From: Melanopsichium pennsylvanicum
Lineage: Eukaryota; Basidiomycota; Ustilaginomycetes; Ustilaginales
DNA: 22,225 nucleotides
Reading direction: 5' to 3'
Assembly (NCBI GenBank): GCA_900208305.1
Contig: OAPG01000049.1
Location: 1 to 22,225 of the forward strand
The notes under the pieces are model-generated. The model was not told where the DNA came from. It searched no databases and worked only from the letters and a program-made list of their open reading frames with translations. The position numbers and the translations under genes were made by a program. Positions 1 through 8,818 of this stretch are shown here, one piece after another. Each line of letters opens with the position of its first letter. Within the stretch, counting starts at the first letter, position 1.

Positions 1-705
1 TCATATTACTATTATTTATATCATTTTAGGCCTTGAAAAGTAGTACAGATTTTGTCTTTACTTTAGATGTCCGACTGTACATTAAGCACCATTTCAGGCA
101 CCCACAAGTGACCCAGTCTGTAGCGATCGTGTATACAACCGACGGTCTTGAAAGGTGATAACTTCCGTTGACCGTTTTCACTCGCATTGCCAAAGATAAT
201 ATTATAATTACTATCTCCAATACCCCCGTCGAGGTATTCTATCATTATTAACCCTATTCTCTATACAGATTAAAAAGGGGAAAACAATAGGACTATAAAT
301 GTATTTTTATATTAAACTTTGCAGTATATTAATATAACTAATTATTCAATAGTATCTTTAGTTGTTTTTAACAAGAAATTTATTCTTAATAACACCGGCC
401 CCATTTAGAGCACGTTGAATAGTCTTTTCAGCACATGAAATCGCAATACTTGCTTCCTTAATGCTTATAAAATGAATAGGATTAGAACCATCAAGATTTA
501 TAATAGTAACAGGTCGCATATTAGTGGAACATTTCATTCGTGATTCAATAGACATAGGTTATCGAAGTAGTGCTGCTTTACGAATAAGTTCACGTGTTTC
601 TTGAGAAAGTGTTTTTCCTTTGTTAATATTTCCAACTCGTTCTCGTCGTTCTTCAGAATAATTATCACGCATTTTAGCTAGAGACTCTTCGGAATGTTTC
701 CATCC

Positions 706-718
706 GCGCGCAGCGCCT
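706..718. repeat. 13-base GC-rich insertion in the GIY-YIG ORF
   Basis: On the minus strand it reads AGGCGCTGCGCGC. Excising exactly these bases joins the codons for LASN to GWKHSEES, the expected junction between a GIY-YIG domain and NUMOD3. It belongs to the dispersed GCGC-rich element family. Exact borders are inferred from the frame. Confidence 0.65.
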
Positions 719-1069
719 ATTACTAGCAAGAGGTGCAATATTGTATTGTGGTTTCAGAGTCTGTAGATAATAATCTTCTCGATTAAGAAGAAGTGTACTA
801 TCCATTTTATTTTCTTGTGGTACAATTTCTAGTACTAGAAATGCAAATTGAGATAGTCCATATTTGTTTACAGCATTAGCAACTCGTTTATTTCCTGTAA
901 AAGAGAATAGATGCTTATGGAAACGCATATAAAGATTACCTGTAACAGCACTACCTACATAATATTCCCCTGTTACTAGATTAATAATCATATAAATACC
1001 TGAGAAAGATTTAAGAGATTGATAAGCAATCTTTTTTGTATCAGGATTAGTAAGATTTTCAAATAGAAG

Positions 1070-1082
1070 GCGCTATGCGCGG
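1070..1082. repeat. 13-base GC-rich insertion at the exon/ORF linker
   Basis: On the minus strand it reads CCGCGCATAGCGC, a short GCGC palindrome. Excising it makes the cob exon 2 frame run without a stop into the GIY-YIG domain. As it stands, the exon-fused frame ends at TGA near 1059. Confidence 0.65.
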
Positions 1083-1207
1083 TTTAATATTCTGTTTATC
1101 AAGAATAGATTGTAGACGTGAACTAGGAATAAGAAGAGTAGGAATAGAAAGATATTGAATATTAGTTATATCGATATTATAAAAACACATCCATTTTTGG
1201 CCAATAA

Positions 1208-1400
1208 AACCAAGGAAAGCAATAGCCATCATTAGAACTAGAATAATAACTCCAATTGACCATAGTAGTGTTCGTGGTGATTTGTATGATCCATAGTATA
1301 GTCCTCGTCCAATGTGAAGATATACAAAGATAAAGAAAAAGGATGCTGTATTAGCGTGTAGGTATCGAATTAGCCATCCATAGTTAACATCTCGCATAAT
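1208..1400 (-). CDS. cob: Cytochrome b, exon 2
   Basis: Encodes the part of apocytochrome b that follows SVEH in exon 1, beginning [20 protein letters not shown] and ending MAIAFLG. Cytochrome b is the haem-carrying core of complex III in the inner membrane. The histidines of YLHANTAS and [13 protein letters not shown] are the second-helix haem ligands of the family. The exon start at 1400 follows an intron-final G at 1401, as expected for group I introns. The 3' border (near 1208) falls in the codon after FLG and is inferred from the conserved FLGY sequence. The frame runs past the border into intron 2. No UUR leucine codon is used. Confidence 0.9.
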
Positions 1401-1467
1401 CAAAGAAAGATACTCACAGAAATTTGTGCGCTAGCTAATAAAATCAAATATTTTTATAAAATAATAT

Positions 1468-2640
1468 TTACTTAGCTTTTGTTGTAAATTCATATCGTTC
1501 TTGATAGGATTTACCAGTATCAAGATATCGTGCTACAATTCGAGTTGTACCATTTAGCCCAACACTAGCGGCAGCTTCCGCATTACTCGTAAAAAGACTA
1601 CCTTTTACTAGCACATTATAATCATAAACCCAAACATTTCGTGTTTTATAAGTTTTAGCAAAATTCAAATTCAAATTCAAATTCAAATTTTGTGATAGCT
1701 CTAGATGAGTCATTTTTGGAGTTAGTGTTACAGGTAGAGAAGTATCAAACAGTGCAATATCAATATTAGGTGTATTAACTTATTTAATTGCTGTACTATA
1801 TCATGATTTATTAACAAAATAAGCAATAGCTACTGCTAGTTTACGTCCTTCTGTTAGATAAATATAACCAAATTTATGTATATATAGTACAATACACCAA
1901 TAATAAAATCAGTTCCTTTTCGTGTTTGGAATGGAAATTGAATAAGAAGATGTGCTAGAATATCATGAAGAGAATCAATATTATTATATTAAATAACTAG
2001 TACATTAGTATTTTTATTCTATTTTATTTTAGTGATACAGAAAATTGACTAAATTGAAATTCAGTTGATAGTGAAATTATAAAATTTAGAGATTGAAGCT
2101 AGAACATGTGTATTTCGGACATTTTGTACAATTTTAAAGTAAGGAACTAACCAATAAACAAAAATAGTGTTATTAGTGTATTTGGAATTAGTTCATAATT
2201 AATAGACTGTCGACCTGTATTCATATTTTTAATACTGGTTTTTAGCCATGTTAGATCCGATCCTATAAATACAGAACTTTTATTAATTACTAGCTTTTTA
2301 ACTACTTTACAAAAATATAGATAATCGAGATATTTTGTAGTTAGTAGCTTATATTGATCTAGAATAGGAAATAGTATATTAATAAAATCAGCAGTATTAT
2401 TAATAACATATACAGCACTATTTTTATTAATAATTACTTTACCTACACCTATAAACTCTTTAATTTTATAAAGAATTTCAATATCATCAATATGTAGGTT
2501 AATTCGGAACATAACACGTAGATACTTACGATCCATAAAAACTTAAAAATTTACGGGCGCATCAATAAATCCAACTAGCCACTGTTTGAATTCTTCTTTA
2601 GTAAAAGTTTTAATCTCTTTTTTATATAGTTAAAGCACGA
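1468..2640 (-). pseudogene. Decayed double-motif LAGLIDADG endonuclease with C-terminal NUMOD1-like tail
   Basis: The first domain is readable from about 2640: TKEEFKQWLVGFIDA is the first LAGLIDADG helix, but the usual acidic/glycine residues read PV and an in-frame TAA at 2543-2545 follows. The frame then continues from 2536 to 2147 as a recognisable domain (FRINLHIDDIEILYKI, a DYLYFCKVVKKL segment). The second domain survives only as frame-shifted pieces (for example THVLASISKFYNF near 2060-2120, LLIQFPFQTRKGTDFIIG near 1900-1950). The C terminus (1713-1468) is a NUMOD1-like segment, NVWVYDYNVLV to YEFTTKAK, preceded by a hexanucleotide run that encodes repeated Asn-Leu. Multiple stops and shifts make it a pseudogene unless the sequence is faulty; the exons around it are clean. 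Confidence 0.78.
1661..1688. repeat. Hexanucleotide tandem repeat (AAATTC)n
   Basis: Four to five copies of a 6-base unit inside the decayed LAGLIDADG ORF. On the minus strand it encodes alternating Asn-Leu using TTG, a leucine codon not used in the intact genes. That suggests the repeat expanded after the ORF lost function. Confidence 0.85.
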
Positions 2641-2938
2641 TACTTGACACGCTAAGCTGTGAGATCGTTGCCTTGGACTATATTATCTTTTATTATATCA
2701 ACAATTTATTTTCTTTTTTATTTTTAATAATCTAAGTTTATTTATAAATTAATAAAAGCCTCGCGTGTAGTCTCTGAGGATCCTACTTTCTTAAATTTAA
2801 GATTTGGTTTCCTGCTGATTGTCCCTTATGATCCTTTAGATTTTTACTTCTTTTTATAAATTAGTACTATATGGCTTAATAGGCTTTCCAGCATATAGCG
2901 AAGTTTAATGAGCACATCAATAGGACTTTTAAAAAAGT

Positions 2939-3139
2939 ATGCTCAACACTAATAAATGCTAGATCAACTGATGGTGTATAATGCATAGCTAGAAATACTC
3001 CTGTAAGAATTTGGATTACTAGACAAGTTCCTAGTAGTGATCCAAAGTTCCACATGTAAGAAATATTCGAAGGTTGTGGACTATCAACTAGGTAACTATT
3101 AACTAGACCTAGAATAGGATGTGATTTAAGTAGTCGCAT
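2939..3139 (-). CDS. cob: Cytochrome b, exon 1 (N terminus)
   Basis: Sixty-seven codons from ATG at 3139 to SVEH. Starts [19 protein letters not shown] and contains the first transmembrane helix ([26 protein letters not shown]), the standard N terminus of fungal apocytochrome b. The reading frame continues 20 more codons into intron 1 before stopping, so the exon end at 2939 is set by homology and the group I splice rule. With exon 2 it supplies roughly the first third of the protein; the remainder lies outside the window. Confidence 0.93.
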
Positions 3140-3778
3140 TAACTTTTTTCTTTTTTTTACCTTTCATTTAATATAGTTAAAATATTTTTATCCTATTTTA
3201 TTTATATTATGATAAGGATTTTTCTATTCCATCTTATTGTTATTTACTTATCCTTTCTTTTAATGTACTATATCTTACTAAGATATTCAATATTTTTAAT
3301 TTAGAATAGATAAAGAAGTAGAACACTTCTATTATATTCTATGAATTTTTATCCATACTGTTCTGTAAATATACACGACTCTATGGTATATTACTATTTC
3401 CACTAATTTTAGTCATTCTATTTTTTAGAATAGAATATTTTATAGCTCTTATATAAATTACTATTTTTAAGGCTTATATCATTGATAAGATTCAATTATC
3501 TCAACACCTATATAAATCATTCAATTAAAAAACAAAATGAATTTCATTTTTTACACTTATATAAAAGTAAAATAATGATAATTATGTTAAGCATTTTTTA
3601 TTATTACAGTTCTGTTCAGTTCAGTTCTGTTCTTTTTCTTTTTTTATAGTTAAGTTAATAAGAGGCCGCGGACTATATTTTATTTTCTTTTATTTTATTT
3701 TAAAATATTCGCCTACGGCTTTCTTTTTTATCCTTTTTTTATTAGAAGAAATTTAAACAGGCTCCTTTAATTTGTATT
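3140..3778. other. AT-rich spacer between cob and trnI
   Basis: No gene seen. It is the presumed 5' leader region of cob. It holds T-rich runs, several copies of TATTTTAT-like sequence, and one copy of a dispersed TCGCCTACGGCT motif near 3708-3720 that recurs as a tandem array at 10591-10630. Confidence 0.6.
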
Positions 3779-3849
3779 TTGTCCTAGAGGAATCGAACCT
3801 CTATAATGTCTTTATCGGAAACACATTCTAACCGTTGAATTAAGGACAA
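3779..3849 (-). tRNA. trnI(gau): tRNA-Ile (GAU)
   Basis: Full cloverleaf of 71 bases: acceptor TTGTCCT/AGGACAA, D stem ATTC/GAAT, anticodon stem TGTTT/AGACA with loop CCGATAA, T stem AGAGG/CCTCT with loop TTCGATT. The anticodon is GAT. The base before the anticodon (position 33) is C instead of the near-universal U. Other loop registers pair worse, so Ile is the best call. Confidence 0.85.
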
Positions 3850-4139
3850 TTTAAGTATTTTCTATTCTTATATAATAAAAGTATCTAGCACTATTATAAA
3901 TATTCATTTTTCGTATTAGATGTCCTTTCCCGCGATTTATAGTTATAAAAATCTTTCCCGCACCTATAAAATCTTCTATTTTTATTGGCGCATTTAACTA
4001 GTTAAATTTAGTTGACCGAACATTCGGCAAAAATATTCATATTCATATTCATATTCATATTCTATTTTTTATAGGCGCAATCACATATTTTAGTAGGGGG
4101 GACAAATATTCGATTCGATTCACCGTAGATTTCTCTATA
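3850..4139. other. Spacer 3' of cox3 with repeats
   Basis: Non-coding, downstream of cox3 on the minus strand. It contains an AT palindrome-bearing segment at 3992-4017 (TTTAACTAGTTAAATT then AGTTGACC) that recurs 3' of nad4 at 13352-13378, a (ATTCAT)n tandem repeat at 4034-4062, short GGCGC islands flanked by AT hairpins, and a C-rich tract (minus strand GTCCCCCCTA) near 4095-4104. Confidence 0.6.
4034..4062. repeat. Hexanucleotide tandem repeat (ATTCAT)n
   Basis: Almost five perfect copies of a 6-base unit in the cox3 3' spacer. The same unit length is seen in tandem repeats at 1661, 8201 and 10683. Confidence 0.9.
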
Positions 4140-4976
4140 TTAGCTTCCCCACCAGTATACTGAGATGAATAGGAATAGCCAAACAACATCAACAAAGTGC
4201 CAGTATAGGATTGATGCTTCAAATCCTAGGTGGTGGTGGTCTGTTAGATGGTAACTTAGCATTCGGAAGAATGCTACTGCGATAAAGGCAGTACCAATAA
4301 TTACATGTACACCATGGAATCCAGTTGAAAAGAAGAATGTTGATCCAAATACACCATCAGCAATTGTAAATCCAGCATTTACATACTCGATACCTTGACA
4401 GATTGTAAATAGAACAGCAAAGATTAGTGTCATTAGTGTTCCTAGGATAGCACCTCGTCGGTTACCTTCAATTACAGAGTGGTGTGCATATGTAACAGTA
4501 GCTCCTGATGATAGTAGTAGAATAGTATTTAGTAGTGGTAGCTCGAATGCATTAATTGTAGCGATACCAACTGGTGGCCATTGAGCTCCTAGTTCTACTG
4601 TTGGTGATAGACTTGAGTGGAAGAATGCCCAGAACACTGAGATAAAGAAGAATACCTCTGAGATAATAAATAGAGCAACACCCATAGTAATTCCTTTTTG
4701 TACTAGGATTGTATGATCTCCAAGGAATGTTCCTTCTGCTACTACATCTCGGAACCATAGAGTCATAGCTGCAACTGTTGTTGCTAGCCCGATTCCAACT
4801 AGTAGAGCTCCTGAACCTCCAAGAGGGTTAGCGTAACCGTTAAAGTACATTACTGCTGCTGAAGTTGGAATTAGAAGTCCAAATGATGTTAGTAGTGGCC
4901 ATGGACTAGGTGTAACTAGATGGAATGGCTGAAATTGAAATTGTGTTCGTGATAGTGTTGTGTTTTGTGTGTTCAT
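4140..4976 (-). CDS. cox3: Cytochrome c oxidase subunit 3
   Basis: A complete 278-residue protein, close to the usual 260-280, starting ATG and ending TAA. Subunit III is a seven-helix core subunit of complex IV in the inner membrane. Recognisable blocks: QPFHLVTPSPWPLL at the N terminus, WFRDVVAEGTFLGDHT, the ISEVFFFISVFWAFFHSSL segment with its conserved glutamate, the ELGAQWPPVGI loop, HHSVIEGNR, TGFHGVHVIIG, and the terminal WHFVDVVWLFLFISVYWWGS. All codons were read: every leucine is CTN and every arginine CGN, with no TTA, TTG, AGA or AGG. No intron. Its 5' side faces a 1.1-kb spacer. No lesions seen. Confidence 0.97.
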   Translation of the reverse strand: MNTQNTTLSRTQFQFQPFHLVTPSPWPLLTSFGLLIPTSAAVMYFNGYANPLGGSGALLVGIGLATTVAAMTLWFRDVVAEGTFLGDHTILVQKGITMGVALFIISEVFFFISVFWAFFHSSLSPTVELGAQWPPVGIATINAFELPLLNTILLLSSGATVTYAHHSVIEGNRRGAILGTLMTLIFAVLFTICQGIEYVNAGFTIADGVFGSTFFFSTGFHGVHVIIGTAFIAVAFFRMLSYHLTDHHHLGFEASILYWHFVDVVWLFLFISVYWWGS

Positions 4977-5010
4977 TGTTAATTTGTATATATTATAAAA
5001 GGATGTTAAT

Positions 5011-5027
5011 TTTGCGCTTGCGCGCGG
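5011..5027 (-). repeat. GC-rich dispersed element
   Basis: The minus strand reads CCGCGCGCAAGCGCAAA, the consensus core of a family also found at 6057, 8974, 10937 and 13118. Confidence 0.75.
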
Positions 5028-6056
5028 TCATATTATTTATAATCTTTATATTCCTTTTTGATTACAGCGTTAATGCTCTCATTACCTATTTTATAGGCCC
5101 GGCCGATTAAATAGGATTATAAGTAATACGCCCTATAAAAATCATAGATTTTTATTGTGCGATATATTTTCTACATATATAAATCTATATAGGTTATATA
5201 TCTATATTAAAAGAATTCTTTTTCATATATCAATAATATACCTTTAAATTACTATATAATATATATAGACTATACATATTATATTTATAGACGCAACGTA
5301 CTAAAGTTAGTAATTCAATGAAAATTTCTTATGTATATATTAAATGTTTACTTCAAACAATTTAATAATTACAATATTACATCGTTATAAAATTGTATTT
5401 ACATTTTTCGCATACCTTATAAATTTTATCTGTTGACGCTTGTTTAATTGAAATTGAATAGGCCATAGTATTTGTATTATTCAAAATCTAGTAAGATTAG
5501 TAAGAGTATATATACAAATAGAGGACACTACTATAATATCAGATTTTTATAACTGCAGCACACCTACTTTCTTCAGATATAAAAGAAACTTTTTCTTTTT
5601 CGAACGCATTTTAAAGGACCGGTACTATTACAATACTAATTATATATATAAATATTTATATATATAAAATGAAATTAATTATAGTAGATCTTTTAATACA
5701 AATTAATGCATAGGTCCGATCCCTAAATAAGTTAGCATAAAATGAAAATTTATAGATGTCTTCTCCGTTAATTTTACTATATAATAGCTGGTATTTATTT
5801 ATTATATTCCTAGATAATAAAATTTTGATTACTTAATAAGGCAAGAAAATTAGAATACGAAAACACAAAAAAAGACCGGTATGTTTTCTTTTTAAAATTA
5901 CGCTTACCGATTCCTATATAAATAATTATATATATAGGAGATATATTTATATATCATAGTGAAATAACAAAAATAGTTTCTTTCAGTCTATTTTTTATTA
6001 ACGCCAGCATAAAAAGTAAACGCTACGAAAATGTTTATTCTATATATGAAATAAAT

Positions 6057-6074
6057 CCGCGCGCAAGCGAAAAA
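6057..6074 (+). repeat. GC-rich dispersed element
   Basis: Core CCGCGCGCAAGCG followed by an A run, ten bases upstream of trnS(UGA). Same family as 5011-5027. Confidence 0.75.
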
Positions 6075-6084
6075 TTAATTGAAA

Positions 6085-6170
6085 GGACGTGTGACAGAGT
6101 GGTTTAATGTACCTGGCTTGAGTCTAGGAGTTCTTACCGAGAACCGGGAGTTCGAATCTCCCCGCGTCCG
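6085..6170 (+). tRNA. trnS(uga): tRNA-Ser (UGA)
   Basis: Class II tRNA with a long variable arm. Acceptor GGACGTG/CGCGTCC, anticodon stem CCTGG/CTAGG with loop CTTGAGT giving anticodon TGA, T arm GGGAG-TTCGAAT-CTCCC, discriminator G. One of only two tRNAs here outside the minus-strand set (left side of the tip). Confidence 0.93.
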
Positions 6171-6741
6171 TACACACAAATCCATTTTATTTTGACTAAA
6201 ATCTTCGCCTACGCCTTCTTTTTTGTTAGCGGCTATTTTTTACGGAGAAAAAAAAAAGAAGAGATTTAATACTGTTATTTTATATCTGCATACAATAAAC
6301 ATCCTTCGGGCGTTTTATTATAAATAAGTTTAATTTGACAACTAATTATAATAGATATTCATAATTAACCATGAAAACACTAAACACAAAACACATGGCT
6401 ACTTAAATATCCGGCATAAAATATCTACGATATTTTCTTAGCAGCATATAAGAAGAGAGTCCTACATTTTAGATTTTATAGTATATTATCTTGTCGCGCC
6501 AGCGCAGCGCCACCACATAAAAATTTATTTCTTTTTATTAGCGCATTCCTTTTTTCTTCTTTTTTCCTACGAGAAAATTCTAGAAAAAAGAAAGAAAATA
6601 TTCTATTTTACCTCTATTAGATATCCTATTTATAAAAAAAAAGATAGATTCTATTTTATAGGCACGGCATAAAAGTTAAATAAATATCTATTTAACGTAG
6701 TGTAAACACAGCTATCTATTAGAAAATAAACTTTTTCTTTT
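6171..6741. other. AT-rich spacer between trnS(UGA) and trnY
   Basis: No gene seen. It includes a TCTTCGCCTACGCC motif near 6202-6215, a GGCTATTTTTTACGGAGAAAA segment near 6229-6250 that resembles 10558-10584, and a GCGCCAGCGCAGCGCC GC cluster near 6494-6510. Confidence 0.55.
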
Positions 6742-6824
6742 TGCAGATGTGAGATTCGAACTCACCACGGCATACAGCCAATGCTTTTACAGAGCACCGC
6801 CCCAACCAATAGAGCATATCTGCA
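6742..6824 (-). tRNA. trnY(gua): tRNA-Tyr (GUA)
   Basis: Acceptor TGCAGAT/ATCTGCA, anticodon stem GTGCT/AGCAT with loop CTGTAAA giving GTA, a long variable arm as in many fungal mitochondrial tyrosine tRNAs, and T arm GTGAG-TTCGAAT-CTCAC. Confidence 0.92.
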
Positions 6825-7211
6825 TTATTTAACATAATGGGGTTATAAAGATAGAAAAAAAACGAAACTTTACTTTTTTGGGGTGGGCCCCTATTACTTA
6901 TTCATATACCTATATATATAAACAATCTGGTTACATTGTTGGTCGTTATATTAAATATATTAATACTCTTTTTTTAATATGATTAACATGCAAATATACT
7001 AAAATGAAATAACAAGAAAGAGAAAGGAGTGTTCCACTTCGTTTATCGAGGACTATCTAAAATGTTTATGTTTTATTATATAAAAACATTTTGCTCTATT
7101 AAAATATTCGATTTTTATTACCAGTATATATATTAATATATTCATTATTTTTAACTAGAATTTAATTTAACTAAACTTTTTATTAATTACTACTCAACTC
7201 TATACTTTTTA
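6825..7211. other. AT-rich spacer between trnY and trnF
   Basis: No gene seen. A GGGGTGGGCCCC hairpin lies near 6880-6892. Confidence 0.5.
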
Positions 7212-7283
7212 TGCCTCAAACTGGAATCGAACCAATCCGTTAGAAGCTTCAGTTCTATGCTCTACCATCTAAGCTATTGAGGC
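7212..7283 (-). tRNA. trnF(gaa): tRNA-Phe (GAA)
   Basis: Acceptor GCCTCAA/TTGAGGC, anticodon stem TAGAA/TTCTA with loop CTGAAGC giving GAA, T loop TTCGATT, discriminator A. Confidence 0.92.
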
Positions 7284-7429
7284 TTATATATTTTATATAT
7301 TAGTATATTATTGTAATATACAAGTAAATTATATAAGGACCGTACTTATAGAATATTGTAATTTATATGAACCAGAAAAAGGGTTAAAAATGCTACGCAT
7401 TTTTTAGTACTTTTAATAATAGATATTTT

Positions 7430-7501
7430 TGGAGAGAACAGGACTCGAACCTGCATCAGCATCCTTGCAAAGGAAGTATACTAACCAATTGTAATATCTC
7501 C
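7430..7501 (-). tRNA. trnA(ugc): tRNA-Ala (UGC)
   Basis: Acceptor GGAGATA/TCTCTCC with one mismatch at the sixth pair, anticodon loop TTTGCAA giving TGC with one mismatch in the stem, T arm CAGGT-TCGAG-type loop, discriminator A. It lies just outside the inverted repeat and is single-copy in this window. Confidence 0.9.
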
Positions 7502-8013
7502 CCAAATTTCATAAGACTATACCTATATAGTAAATAAAATAGAATAATATAAAGAAACTATAATGTGTCAATAAAATAGTCTATTTTTTATAGTAATAGT
7601 AAACACAAAAATAGAATATTCACTCGAACTTATATAAAAAAGAACTCTTTTTTTACTACTAAATTAAAAAGTAGTGCAAAGGTAGTACACTAAATAACTA
7701 TACTATGCCTTCTATTCAATATGAAAATATCTTGTATCCCTTTATAACTCGCTATTATAAAAAATGAGAAGAGAAATACATATATCTAGTAATAAAACTA
7801 GTAATTATATGAACGGTAAATTCTTTTAAAATTCCTAATACATGGTACAAATTATGAATAGGATAATTAGAATTGTATGTGAAATTTTATAAGATAAGCT
7901 CCGGAAAAGATGTTTGAAATCCTTTTCTTTTTTCCCCTTCTTAAAAAAAGTAGGCGCCAATTAAAATATTCTATTTTATTTCTTAAGGGGGTAAATTAAA
8001 GTTTGATAAATAA
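7502..8013. other. Spacer spanning the visible left edge of the inverted repeat
   Basis: No gene seen. From about 7637 the sequence is mirrored in the right arm. A GGCGCC centre flanked by AT hairpin sequence lies at 7953-7982. A TTACCCCCTTAAG stretch (minus strand) lies just 3' of the decayed ORF at 8014. Confidence 0.6.
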
Positions 8014-8797
8014 TTAAGGAACAAAGATAGTATTCATCTCCTGGTATATAGTGTGTAAAAAGGAATAGAATACCTTAAAATACACCGCCATTGATGAAAT
8101 GATTTTAATTATTATTAAAAAAATATTATAGTACATAAATTTATAGCTATTATCATTGTTGATATTTTTGTTTATCAATATAATTTGTGGTATTTTATGT
8201 ACAAATACAAATACAAATACAAATACAAATACAAATACAAATACAAATACAAATACAAATACAAATACAAATACCGACCTGTTTACTGAAGATAAACTGT
8301 CCTTTAGTAAAATAACTAAGAATAGATTGAATTGCAAATGAAATTACTAGAATAAGTAGAGAATAAAATACTAGTTTAACAACAGTATTATATGCGTTAA
8401 ACATTTCAATATTTATAATAATTCCTGTAGAAAGATCACCGATTAGGACTAGGTTTATAATAAAACCACTTGACTTTTTCACAAATAGTCCAATAGCGGA
8501 CGTGCGCGTATTCTATTTTAGTGGGCGGATAAGTAAAATATACTCGATAAATACCAATAAAACATAGTAGTACGATTTTAAATCCCTTTTTGGTAAATTT
8601 GTACAGGATTATTAACAATAACATATCGAACACAAGCATCTGTAGAAAAGATTGTATAGCGCTTTTAGTGCATTATTAAACTCGTTAGCAATATCAGAAA
8701 AAATAGGGTAATAAATGTAAAGACATAGACTAGATACTAGGAGAACAATAAACAGAAAAATAAGAACTACTTTGTTAATTGAAATAAGATTTAGCAT
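8014..8797 (-). pseudogene. Decayed membrane-protein ORF (fragment B)
   Basis: Unrecognised. Three overlapping frame-shifted pieces: 8797-8612 (hydrophobic helix VVLIFLFIVLLVSSLCLYIYY then DIANEFNNALKALYN), 8639-8436 (LCFIGIYRVYF then a frame disrupted by a GC-flanked insert near 8497-8527), and 8482-8275 (MKKSSGFIINLVLIGDLS, a long helix LVFYSLLILVISFAI, then FTKGQFIFSKQVG). A hexanucleotide array follows and a hydrophobic tail with MNTIFVP ends at 8014. Leucine codons in the coherent parts are CTN as in real genes, supporting past coding function. It adjoins the similarly decayed fragment A; both may descend from the same membrane-protein family as orf335. No function can be assigned. Confidence 0.5.
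8201..8274. repeat. Hexanucleotide microsatellite (ACAAAT)n, about 12 copies
   Basis: A perfect 74-base array inside decayed ORF B. On the minus strand it translates to alternating Ile-Cys or Phe-Val according to frame, which explains the low-complexity ORFs over it. The right-arm copy is 72 bases with a 2-base loss. Confidence 0.97.
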
Positions 8798-8818
8798 TAG
8801 CCATTAACTATATTCTGA

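Larger units (their letters stand above)
1..1207 (-). other. cob group I intron 2, 3' end outside the window
   Basis: This is the second cob intron seen here. It begins after the exon 2 codons for MAIAFLG and runs off the window, because no exon 3 sequence (expected to begin VLPYGQMS) is visible. Reading the minus strand, an endonuclease-type ORF fused to the exon comes first and the catalytic core comes last. Core-like elements are the P4/P6-type stretch at 166-191, a CAGACTGGG segment at 112-120 and its P7 partner ACAGTCGGA at 69-77. An ORF-first, core-last arrangement is common in group I introns with GIY-YIG ORFs. The 5' splice point is inferred from the COB protein and could be off by a few bases. 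Confidence 0.75.
358..1207 (-). pseudogene. Decayed GIY-YIG homing endonuclease with NUMOD3 and NUMOD1 domains
   Basis: An intron ORF originally continuous with cob exon 2. GIY-YIG endonucleases cut intronless alleles and spread the intron. Domains in order: a linker after the exon (about 1207-1020); the nuclease domain with GIYMI and YYVGSAV (about 1000-870) and a REDYYLQTLKPQYN end near 735; a NUMOD3 helix repeat beginning WKHSEES at 702-564; a NUMOD1 domain (TIINLDGSN to FLVK) at 555-358. Three lesions break it: a 13-base GC insertion at 1070-1082 that ends the exon-fused frame, another of 13 bases at 706-718 that shifts the frame between nuclease and NUMOD3, and an in-frame TAA at 559-561 between NUMOD3 and NUMOD1. 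Removing each 13-mer restores one frame exactly. Domain names rest on motif recognition. A small free-standing GIY-YIG product from the ATG at 991 is conceivable but lacks the DNA-binding tail. Confidence 0.8.
1401..2938 (-). other. cob group I intron 1
   Basis: Interrupts cob between SVEH and IMRDV. The exon ends in T (GAGCAT) and the intron ends in G, the group I rule. Core motifs on the minus strand are an AATCAGCAGGAAACC segment (2806-2820), a GAGACTACACG segment in 2764-2783 and the P7 3' strand GATAATATAGTCC (2675-2687), which together are diagnostic of a group I catalytic core. Here the core comes first and the LAGLIDADG ORF follows it. About 1.54 kb in length. Confidence 0.88.
4977..6084. 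other. Long AT-rich spacer between cox3 and trnS(UGA)
   Basis: About 1.1 kb with no gene I can support. It contains many TATATA hairpins, two copies of a GACCGGTA motif (near 5628 and 5875) and two GC-rich elements of the dispersed family: 5011-5027 (inverse orientation) and 6057-6074. A 61-codon frame that overlaps the cox3 5' end is a shadow of cox3. Confidence 0.6.

Noticed and set aside
26..245. Two 60-codon ORFs at the left end
   Set aside because: They lie over the group I intron 2 core, whose structure explains the sequence.
2100..2180. Reassignment of TAG to leucine as in some chytrid mitochondria, to rescue the intron 1 ORF
   Set aside because: The conserved sequence after the TAG continues in a different frame, so a shift, not a reassignment, explains it; the major genes contain no internal TAG.
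4552..5110. Small ORFs overlapping cox3 (4552-4758 minus, 4925-5110 plus)
   Set aside because: They are other-frame shadows of cox3 with no recognisable product.
8201..8274. CRISPR-like array
   Set aside because: The 6-base unit is tandem with no spacers; it is a microsatellite.
8014..8482. Low-complexity ORFs with repeated Ile-Cys, Phe-Val or Asn-Thr
   Set aside because: They are translations of the (ACAAAT)n array in different frames, not separate genes.
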